DNA from: Paenibacillus terricola
GTDB taxonomy: Bacteria; Bacillota; Bacilli; Paenibacillales; Paenibacillaceae
NCBI RefSeq assembly: GCF_014779765.1
Contig: NZ_JACXZA010000001.1
Coordinates: 186,001 to 250,000, forward strand
Direction: 5' to 3'
DNA: 64,000 nucleotides
The notes under the pieces were generated by a model that was given only the letters and a program-made list of their open reading frames with translations, did no database searches and was not told the DNA's origin. Shown here piece after piece: positions 57,913 through 64,000 of the stretch. Both the position numbers and the translations under genes were made by a program. Within the stretch, counting starts at the first letter, position 1; each line of letters opens with the position of its first letter.

Positions 57913-58665
57913 TCACTCCATGACCAGTCCACCAGTAACAGGCGTATAGGTTCCGGTCAGGAATCTAGCGCTATCGCTTGCAAGAAAGGCAATAACCCCG
58001 GCCACATCTTCCGGCTCGGCGATCCGGCCTAGAGGTGTGAAGCTGCCGATCATGCGGCTTTCCTCTTCGGAGATCATAAAAGAAGCATCGGCTTTAACGA
58101 AGCCGGGAGCGACGATGTTTGCCGAGATCCCATAAGGGCCGAACTCTTGTGCAATATATCGTGCGAACGTATCGAGCCCGCCTTTCGCCGTACCGAATGC
58201 GATATGTTGAGGGGCAGGATCCTTGCCTTCCGTACTGGAAACATAGATGATTCTGCCGAATTGCTGTGCGATCATCGTCGGGATGACAGCCTTCGTTGAT
58301 TCGAATGCCGACTTTAATTCATCCGTCAACTGCTGTTCGAATTGTTCCCAGGCGAGCTCGGCAAAGGTTGAAGCTGTGACGCTGCCATTCGAATAGCAGA
58401 TGAGGGCATCGATACGTCCAAATGTATTCTTCACGACAGCCACGAGATGTTCCATGTGCTCTTTACTGCGAGCGTCCGCGGATGCTGCCAGTGCTTCGCC
58501 GCCGACGGCAATAATCTCGGAAGCAACAGATTGGATGGTCATCTCATTCTCATAATCGGTGACCACAACCTTGGCTCCCAGTGAAGCCAATTGCAGACAC
58601 GTTGCTCGCCCAATCCCCTGCGCAGCCCCGGTAACAATGATTACTTTTCCATGTAGGGACATCAT
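57913..58665 (-). CDS. SDR family protein with Phe in place of the catalytic Tyr
   Basis: 250 residues with a normal classical-SDR layout: VIIVTGAAQGIGRATCLQLASLG, Ser in IIYVSSTEGK, and GLVME at the C-terminus. The Y-x-x-x-K site reads HIAFGTAKGGL, so the catalytic Tyr is Phe (TTC) while Lys is kept; the Asn-Ala-Gly motif reads CYSNGS instead. Reduced or altered activity is likely. GGAGG with six-base spacing supports the ATG at 58665 over a TTG at 58671. It lies directly downstream of a WYL regulator on the same strand. Confidence 0.85.
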   Translation of the reverse strand: MMSLHGKVIIVTGAAQGIGRATCLQLASLGAKVVVTDYENEMTIQSVASEIIAVGGEALAASADARSKEHMEHLVAVVKNTFGRIDALICYSNGSVTASTFAELAWEQFEQQLTDELKSAFESTKAVIPTMIAQQFGRIIYVSSTEGKDPAPQHIAFGTAKGGLDTFARYIAQEFGPYGISANIVAPGFVKADASFMISEEESRMIGSFTPLGRIAEPEDVAGVIAFLASDSARFLTGTYTPVTGGLVME

Positions 58666-58686
58666 AGCCAACCTCCTTCCCTAAAC

Positions 58687-59640
58687 TTAGTCGGTATCCA
58701 ATACACCATATTGCCTTGCAATATCTAGCGCAATCTTCTTCACCCTGTCAGCAAGATGAGCAGGCTCAAGCACCATGACATCAGCCATATAGTGAAAGGC
58801 GGTACGAATCAACCAGTTTTCACTAGAAAATGTCGTACGTACAAGGAGCTGTCCATCTGGAAGCCGTTCAATATCTTTGGCATCAAATTGGTCCATTACG
58901 CTCACTGCAGCCGATGCTTTGAATTGAAGAATTACTGAAAACGGATCGTTCCTCTCAGGTAGCGCCCACCTTTCATTCAACTGAACGTGCGATTCCTCTC
59001 GGCGAATGAAGGTACCAGCCTGCACCTCTAATTCCTGAATACGAGTCAGCTTGAAGATGCGATAATCGTTGCGTAAGAGACAATAGCCATGAAGGTACCA
59101 TGAATAATTCTTGAGCACGAGTGACATCGGCTCTACTTCACGCCCTTGTTCATCGCCTGTTCGGCTCGTGTAGTTGAAACGGATGAGTTTTCGTTCGTCC
59201 ACAGCTTTACGAAGCGAATCATACCGACTCTGATCCTCTTGGCTGTTCTTCCAAGGGGTGAAATCGATATGAATGCGATGTCCTTCTCCTGTCCGGCCTT
59301 GCTCAGCTTGCGTGACCATCGCGCCAACCTTACCGAGCAGGCGGTCCATATTCGAAGCGTCATAAGCCTTCGTAGACGCGAGACCTCGAAGAGCAGTGGA
59401 GAGGGCGGTCAGCTCTTCGAAGGACAGCAGCTGTCGATCCAGCCGGAAGCTGTCCATAATCTCATAACCACCCTCCATGCCGGTGTAGGAGACGATGGGG
59501 ATGCCCGCTTGACCAAGTGAATCGAGATCGCGATAAATGGTGCGCAGCGATACTTCGAGCTGATCTGCCAATTCCTGCGCCTGTATCCGCTTGCGGTTAA
59601 GCAGCAATATCGTAATGGTCATTAATCGTTCAAGCTTCAT
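58687..59640 (-). CDS. WYL-domain transcriptional regulator (YafY-like)
   Basis: 317 residues. N-terminal HTH_11 helix-turn-helix (LERLMTITILLLNRKRIQAQELADQLEVSLRTIYRDLDSLGQAG). The middle WYL domain includes NYSWYLHGYCLLRNDYRIFKLTRI near 195, and a C-terminal WCX-like part ends it. WYL regulators sense nucleic acids or nucleotides, or small ligands. AGGAGAT precedes the ATG at 59640. It sits between the MFS transporter and the SDR gene on the same strand, with short gaps, so the three probably form an operon. Confidence 0.92.
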   Translation of the reverse strand: MKLERLMTITILLLNRKRIQAQELADQLEVSLRTIYRDLDSLGQAGIPIVSYTGMEGGYEIMDSFRLDRQLLSFEELTALSTALRGLASTKAYDASNMDRLLGKVGAMVTQAEQGRTGEGHRIHIDFTPWKNSQEDQSRYDSLRKAVDERKLIRFNYTSRTGDEQGREVEPMSLVLKNYSWYLHGYCLLRNDYRIFKLTRIQELEVQAGTFIRREESHVQLNERWALPERNDPFSVILQFKASAAVSVMDQFDAKDIERLPDGQLLVRTTFSSENWLIRTAFHYMADVMVLEPAHLADRVKKIALDIARQYGVLDTD

Positions 59641-59686
59641 TGTTATATCTCCTAATCCGGCATGCCGCAGCTCGCCGTTATATAAA

Positions 59687-61207
59687 TTAATGCACCGCAG
59701 CCAATTCCTTGCCTTCGGCAACCGGTTCCATTTTATCCCTCGTCATCAGGAATGCCGCAATTAGCGCCAGCGCAGCGGGGATAAGGCTCCAAGCAAAGGT
59801 TGCTTCAATGGATCCCGATAGCCCAGTTGTAATGGTATCCAGAAGGTTAGGATCGATTGATTGACGGAACGATGGATTCAGCAGTGAATGGGGATCGCTT
59901 AGGTTCAAATCAGCGGGAACCGCTATGTCGCCTTTGCCAAGTGATTCGGTAAGCTTCGAGAGCATGCTGTGGCTTTGTACAATTCCGAAGATCGTAATGC
60001 CAAGCGCCATGCCAAGCGAACGATTGAAATTGAGCGTCGAGGTTGCCGCTCCGCGCTGCGCCGCAGGGAATGAATGAAGCACAGATGTACTGAGTACCGA
60101 GAAGGAAGCACCAATTCCAAGTCCGATAAGAATCATAATTCCCGTAATTGAAAGTCGAGAAGATTCTACCGTAATCTGCGAGAGGAGGGCAATACCAGTC
60201 ACTAGCGTCGCCAACGTCCCTATCATAATGGTGCGGTACTGAAGCTTCGTCATGAGAAATCCGCCAAGCGTCGCGGTGACGACCGATCCGAACATCATCG
60301 GCAACAAAGTTAAACCTGAATTGGAAGCTGAACCGCCGAACACGCCTTGCACGTAGATCGGGATAAAGATCGCCGCCGTCATGTATGCAGCGCCGCTTAG
60401 CATCGCGACTAGATTGCTCGTTGCGTACAATCTGCTGCGGAATAAGCCGAATGAAATGATTGGTTCTGCTGCTCTTTTCTCCACCACGACAAGTAAGAAA
60501 GCAAGGACCACGAATCCGGCGAACAACCCGATAATTTGAGGTGAATCCCAAGCGTACGTTTTGCCGCCTAGCTCAAGCGCGAAGATAAAGCAGACGACAG
60601 CGCCTACGAGAAGAATCGAACCCGCCCAGTCGATTCGCTGACGCGAGTGCTCAGCCGACTCTTTATAGAACAACACAATCATCAGTAAAGCAATGCAGCC
60701 GAGCGGAAGATTGATGTAGAAAATCCAATTCCAGTTAATATGATCGGTGATGTACCCACCTAGCAGTGGACCAACCACACTCGACAAACCGAACACGGCT
60801 CCGAATGCCCCCATCATCTTCCCGCGGTCTTTAGGCGATACGACATCGAACAAAATCGTGAACGCAATGGATACCATTGCACCTGCTCCGACTCCTTGTA
60901 CAGCCCGAAAAATACTTAGTTCAACGATCGATTGCGCGAATCCGCATAATGCGGAACCGATCATAAACATGATGATCCCGAAGATGAAGAAACGTTTGCG
61001 TCCATACATATCGGACAGCTTGCCGAAGATCGGCATACAGGCCATCTCTGCTACCATATACGCGGTGGTAACCCATACGAACTTGTCGAGTCCGCCCATC
61101 TCTCCGACGATCGTACCCATTGCGGTTGAAACAATCGTGTTGTCCATGGACGCCATTAGAATAGCAAGCAGCAGGCCTCCAACGATTGCGGGTAATTTGT
61201 TTGTCAT
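59687..61207 (-). CDS. MFS multidrug transporter, DHA2 family
   Basis: 506 residues with 14 membrane helices: MASMDNTIVSTAMGTIVGE in TM1, GKLSDMYGRKRFFIFG (motif A), VQGVGAGAMVSIAFTI, and GLSSVVGPLLGGYI (motif C). It resembles EmrB/LfrA-type pumps. GAAGGGATGG six bases upstream favours the ATG at 61207 over those at 61225 and 61249. First gene of the MFS-WYL-SDR unit. A pair of hairpins lies upstream at 61382-61439. Confidence 0.92.
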   Translation of the reverse strand: MTNKLPAIVGGLLLAILMASMDNTIVSTAMGTIVGEMGGLDKFVWVTTAYMVAEMACMPIFGKLSDMYGRKRFFIFGIIMFMIGSALCGFAQSIVELSIFRAVQGVGAGAMVSIAFTILFDVVSPKDRGKMMGAFGAVFGLSSVVGPLLGGYITDHINWNWIFYINLPLGCIALLMIVLFYKESAEHSRQRIDWAGSILLVGAVVCFIFALELGGKTYAWDSPQIIGLFAGFVVLAFLLVVVEKRAAEPIISFGLFRSRLYATSNLVAMLSGAAYMTAAIFIPIYVQGVFGGSASNSGLTLLPMMFGSVVTATLGGFLMTKLQYRTIMIGTLATLVTGIALLSQITVESSRLSITGIMILIGLGIGASFSVLSTSVLHSFPAAQRGAATSTLNFNRSLGMALGITIFGIVQSHSMLSKLTESLGKGDIAVPADLNLSDPHSLLNPSFRQSIDPNLLDTITTGLSGSIEATFAWSLIPAALALIAAFLMTRDKMEPVAEGKELAAVH

Positions 61208-61381
61208 ACGTTTCCATCCCTTCATGTACCTGAATTGATTGCTGAACAATCATCTGAGACCATCATAAGGTTTCATTGTTGACAGCTGTGTGTCAGGGAA
61301 GAAGGGCTGAATTGGATTTTTTTATTCTCACCGAAACCCAATAATGTTTATTAAGCATCGGTGGATTAGACTTTCAGACAT

Positions 61382-61439
61382 AAGGAGCAGGTCGTCATAC
61401 GACTTGCTCCTTGACGTTTTTCAACCATGAAAAAACGTC
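61382..61439. terminator. Two adjacent hairpins between divergent MFS genes
   Basis: First: AAGGAGCAGGTCGT-cat-ACGACTTGCTCCTT (61382-61412). Second: GACGTTTTTCA (61413-61423) with TGAAAAAACGTC (61428-61439). They lie in the 346-bp interval between two diverging transporter genes, so they do not end either one. They could act in a leader. Confidence 0.5.
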
Positions 61440-61553
61440 CCTCCGAATGAAAGAGCAACATTTCAAATGTCACTTTGTGATAAAACTGAAAATGATAAAA
61501 AGTTGAAAGCGTAAAATCCAACGGACGATAAGGAATAGGGAGGATTGTCATTT

Positions 61554-62723
61554 ATGAAGTACTATTGGAGAGTATACTTGCTGGCTGCGGGAGGATTTTT
61601 GGTCGGGACATCGGAGTTTGTCATAGCGGGCGTATTAGATAGGATTGCGGTCGATTTAAAGATCCCGATATCGTTAGCCGGACAGCTCGTCACTGTGTTC
61701 TCTCTCGTATTCGCACTGGGCACTCCATTGTTAGTCGCCGTCACTTCGCGAGTCGAAAGAAAGAAGCTGCTATCTATTTCATTGTTTGTATTCATAATTG
61801 GCAATCTGCTCGCTTTGTTTAGCCAAGATATATCACTCCTTATGGCATCCCGAGTCATACTGGCGGTCAGCTCAGGTATTTATACGGTCACTGCACTAAC
61901 TCTTGCAGCACATCTAGCTCCGGTTGAAAAAAAGGGTGGTGTCATTGCGACGGTCATTATGGGTTTCAGTTCGTCACTGATTATCGGAGTTCCAATGGGA
62001 CGAGTGATTGCGAACACTTTCGATTGGCATTATTTGTTTGCTATTGTTGCAGGCGGTGGTGTTCTCATAATAATTGCTATTTCCAAATGGATACCGCACT
62101 TGGAAGGCCATAGACCCGTTTCGCTAGGCATACAGCTTTCGAGTATAAAGGACCGGAGTATAAGTATCACGCTGTCAGTTACCTTTTTCTGGATTATGGG
62201 CTACTCCATCGTCTATACTTATATCTCTCCTTATTTGCTTGCGCATACACACCTGCCTAACAACTGGGTCGGTATCGGATTATTTGCGTTCGGGATATTC
62301 AGTATAATCGGTTCGCGGTTTGGTGGATATGGCGCAGATAGGTGGGGCACATCGGCAATGCTGATCTCCAGTCTTCTGCTGCATGCCCTTGTCTTGTTAC
62401 TCTTCGAATTGACGCACCCTTCACAGTTTGTCTCATTGATATTAATGATGCTATGGGCCGGATCATCTTGGGCAACCGCTCCTGTACAGCAGCTTAGCCT
62501 TATTGTTCTGGCTCCCCAAGCTTCGGAAATCTTGCTGAGCCTAAATACGTCCATACTTCAAATCGGTATGGCAGCGGGAGCTGCTGCAGGCGGAGCGATT
62601 GTTGCCCGGTTTTCAGTTATTCACATTGGTTGGGCCGGTGCAGTCAGCGTGCTCATCGCATGTGCCACTGCCGTTTATTTACAGCGGTCAGGACATAGAG
62701 CAGAAAAGGCTAAGCAATTGTAA
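61554..62723 (+). CDS. MFS transporter, DHA1 family (AraJ/YdhP-like)
   Basis: 389 residues with 12 membrane helices. FLVGTSEFVIAGVLDRIAVDL in TM1 is the signature of arabinose-efflux/purine-efflux-like DHA1 members. VERKKLLSISLFVFIIGNL is the motif A loop in degenerate form, and GVPMGRVIANTFDWHYLF follows. The substrate is unknown. GGGAGG (61538-61543) places the start at the ATG at 61554; the TTG at 61545 is too close. It is monocistronic and ends before a strong terminator. Confidence 0.9.
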   Translation: MKYYWRVYLLAAGGFLVGTSEFVIAGVLDRIAVDLKIPISLAGQLVTVFSLVFALGTPLLVAVTSRVERKKLLSISLFVFIIGNLLALFSQDISLLMASRVILAVSSGIYTVTALTLAAHLAPVEKKGGVIATVIMGFSSSLIIGVPMGRVIANTFDWHYLFAIVAGGGVLIIIAISKWIPHLEGHRPVSLGIQLSSIKDRSISITLSVTFFWIMGYSIVYTYISPYLLAHTHLPNNWVGIGLFAFGIFSIIGSRFGGYGADRWGTSAMLISSLLLHALVLLLFELTHPSQFVSLILMMLWAGSSWATAPVQQLSLIVLAPQASEILLSLNTSILQIGMAAGAAAGGAIVARFSVIHIGWAGAVSVLIACATAVYLQRSGHRAEKAKQL

Positions 62724-62789
62724 TTTAGATCCGTATTGTTGTCCTAGAAGTACGACATTTCGCTAGCGGAGACGTTGAAATTAAAATCA

Positions 62790-62840
62790 AAACAGCGGCG
62801 GACTAGGATTTTATTTTCGCATCCTAGTGCGCCGCTGTTT
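62790..62840. terminator. Bidirectional terminator
   Basis: AAACAGCGGCG (62790-62800) with CGCCGCTGTTT (62830-62840), extended by CTAGGAT/ATCCTAG inside. It lies between convergent genes. Confidence 0.9.
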
Positions 62841-62893
62841 CATTTATCGGATCGGTCTAATACCTATTTCTCAAAACGTTATTCCCGGTGGGG

Positions 62894-63445
62894 TTACAGA
62901 TAATCATGCGCCTGATCGCCTTCGGTATAGACAGCAATCAGAATAAGAGCGATTTCTTCGCCAATATTTTTGACAATGTGAGGGGTGCAAGCATTCCAGC
63001 CGAAGGAGTCACCTTCTCTGAATTCAGCCGCATCCTCTCCTTGTTCGGCGTAGATTGTACCTTTCACGACGACATGGACCTCTTCACCCTCATGCGCATG
63101 CGGAGCCAAGCCGGTCGAAGCGCCGGGAGGAATCTCCACGAGCATCGTCCTTACGTTCTTAGTCGAGCTCAAGTGTTCCACTATTAATTTCTCGGTCCCG
63201 CTCGTCGTCGTTTTCCGCTCGTCCTTCCGGACAATATTCATGCGTTCCTCTTGCTGCAGCAGCAAGTAAGCAAGCGGCACCTTCAAGGACTTAGCAATGC
63301 TTTCTAAGGTTGCGATAGACGGAGACGTTTTATTCGTTTCAACCTGGCTCATGAAGCCTTGCGACAAACCGGTTTCTTCACAAATTTGCGCGATCGTTAT
63401 ATTTTTGCGTTTGCGTATCGTTCGGATGGTGGAACCGATGTTCAA
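62894..63445 (-). CDS. XRE-family regulator with cupin sensor domain
   Basis: 183 residues: IGSTIRTIRKRKNITIAQICEETGLSQGFMSQVETNKTSPSIATLESIAKSLKVPL is an XRE/Cro helix-turn-helix. Residues about 110-180 are a cupin_2 barrel (PGASTGLAPHAHEGEEVHVVVKG, with the H-x-H...E metal motif, and TPHIVKN). Such HTH-cupin proteins (PuuR/SutR-like) control polyamine, sulfur or redox genes. It is divergent from the DoxX gene across 148 bp containing GAATATT/AATATTC repeats. Confidence 0.92.
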   Translation of the reverse strand: MNIGSTIRTIRKRKNITIAQICEETGLSQGFMSQVETNKTSPSIATLESIAKSLKVPLAYLLLQQEERMNIVRKDERKTTTSGTEKLIVEHLSSTKNVRTMLVEIPPGASTGLAPHAHEGEEVHVVVKGTIYAEQGEDAAEFREGDSFGWNACTPHIVKNIGEEIALILIAVYTEGDQAHDYL

Positions 63446-63509
63446 CGGATTTTCACCCCATTAGAATATTTGTAATACTGAATATATATTAATAATAACA
63501 ATATTCCTA

Positions 63510-63539
63510 TTGACAAGCTACTCCTCCAAACAATATATT
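63510..63539 (+). promoter_or_regulatory. Promoter of the DoxX gene
   Basis: -35 TTGACA (63510-63515), 18 bp, -10 TATATT (63534-63539). AATATTC (63500-63506), paired with GAATATT (63464-63470), borders it and could be the XRE-cupin operator. Confidence 0.6.
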
Positions 63540-63593
63540 AGCTATACGAAACAAACATCTTTATAACTAATATTCACGAGGGGGAGGAATCCT

Positions 63594-63998
63594 ATGACAA
63601 AAATAAACGTTGTTTCGACTATAGCGCGCATCGTGTTGGGAATCTTATTCGTGGCTCATGGACTCGACAAATTTCAGATGGGCTTAGGCAATGTGGAGGC
63701 GTGGTTCGATTCTATCGGCGTACCGGGGCCGCTGGCTTATGCCGTGGCGTATATCGAATTGGTTGGAGGAATTCTGCTGATAGCAGGTATCTTCACCCGA
63801 TATGTGGCGGCCTTGTTGGTAATCATACTCATTGGCGCGATTATTACAACTAAGCTGTCCGTCGGACTGCTTGGGAACGGCCAGATGGCCGGTTATGAGC
63901 TGGATTTGAGCTTTATCGTCATTGCGGTTTACTTAATTGTTGCTGACCGATCGCCATTGTCGCTCGACCACATGTTGTGGAGAAAGCGCAGCGCCTAA
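63594..63998 (+). CDS. DoxX family membrane protein
   Basis: 134 residues with four membrane helices: IARIVLGILFVAHGLDKFQMG (the DoxX/TQO start, R-x-x-L-G-x-x-F-x-x-H-G-x-x-K), YIELVGGILLIAGIFTRY (E-x-x-G-G), ALLVIILIGAI and FIVIAVYLIV. DoxX-type proteins work as small subunits or partners of quinone/thiosulfate redox systems; the Bacillus members are stress-induced (MhqP/YodD-like neighbours). The stop is at 63996-63998, two bases before the window ends. It is divergent from the XRE-cupin regulator. Confidence 0.9.
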   Translation: MTKINVVSTIARIVLGILFVAHGLDKFQMGLGNVEAWFDSIGVPGPLAYAVAYIELVGGILLIAGIFTRYVAALLVIILIGAIITTKLSVGLLGNGQMAGYELDLSFIVIAVYLIVADRSPLSLDHMLWRKRSA

Positions 63999-64000
63999 CC

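Noticed and set aside
1-64000. tRNA, rRNA or riboswitch
   Set aside because: I looked for conserved tRNA ends, T-box and common riboswitch cores in the larger gaps and saw none. A covariance-model scan would be decisive.

Overview
The window looks like chromosomal DNA from a Paenibacillaceae-type Firmicute (Paenibacillus/Cohnella-like). The reasons are mixed GC content, strong AGGAGG-type ribosome binding sites, frequent TTG/GTG starts, an LtaS-type lipoteichoic acid synthase, futalosine-pathway menaquinone genes (mqnB-mqnD), a squalene-hopene/sporulenol-type cyclase, a DbpA/YxiN helicase and a barnase/barstar pair. I see no rRNA, tRNA, CRISPR array, complete transposase or phage module.

1-15 kb, ordinary chromosome: the 5' part of an LTA synthase gene, ferritin, a LytTR-domain protein, small conserved proteins, a GNAT acetyltransferase, DUF1904, a triterpene-cyclase family enzyme, a secreted three-repeat protein, a nucleotidyltransferase, an M29 aminopeptidase, mqnB-mqnD, a LamG-plus-papain-like fusion protein and CsaA.

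15-37 kb, accessory region: a succession of small regulator/effector cassettes. They are ArsR-SRPBCC-VOC; a TetR/MFS/multicopper oxidase/TetR/NAD(P)-reductase locus with six copies of a TGATTGATCAATCA-like palindrome; AKR/TetR; an MFS-saccharopine dehydrogenase operon divergent from MarR, followed by DUF6220 and AhpD-like genes with twin MarR-type boxes on both flanks; two TetR divergons sharing a 13-bp site; and SDR, NAD(P)H-binding and DsbA-like genes.

36-47 kb: an OmpR/HisK two-component system with a BcrAB-like ABC transporter; a scar made of three gene remnants; a lipoprotein barnase with its barstar; a DUF3888 protein; and a TetR-quinone oxidoreductase-SDR-old yellow enzyme electrophile-detoxification cassette.

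47-64 kb: LysR/DinB, an alpha/beta hydrolase, MerR/zinc-type dehydrogenase, an FAD monooxygenase behind a 45-bp perfect inverted repeat, a NudK-DUF4406 fusion, a MerR-methyltransferase fusion, DbpA, HxlR/PRISE-type reductase, SDR-WYL regulator-MFS, a DHA1 MFS, and XRE-cupin/DoxX.

The common theme is local, autoregulated redox, quinone, electrophile and drug handling. At least nine regulators sit next to an efflux pump or oxidoreductase, and operator palindromes can often be read directly. The same region carries several truncated genes (SRPBCC, AraC, metallo-beta-lactamase fold, nitroreductase, amine oxidase, alpha/beta hydrolase, pirin, SDR) and a dispersed composite hairpin repeat, so it appears to turn over rapidly.
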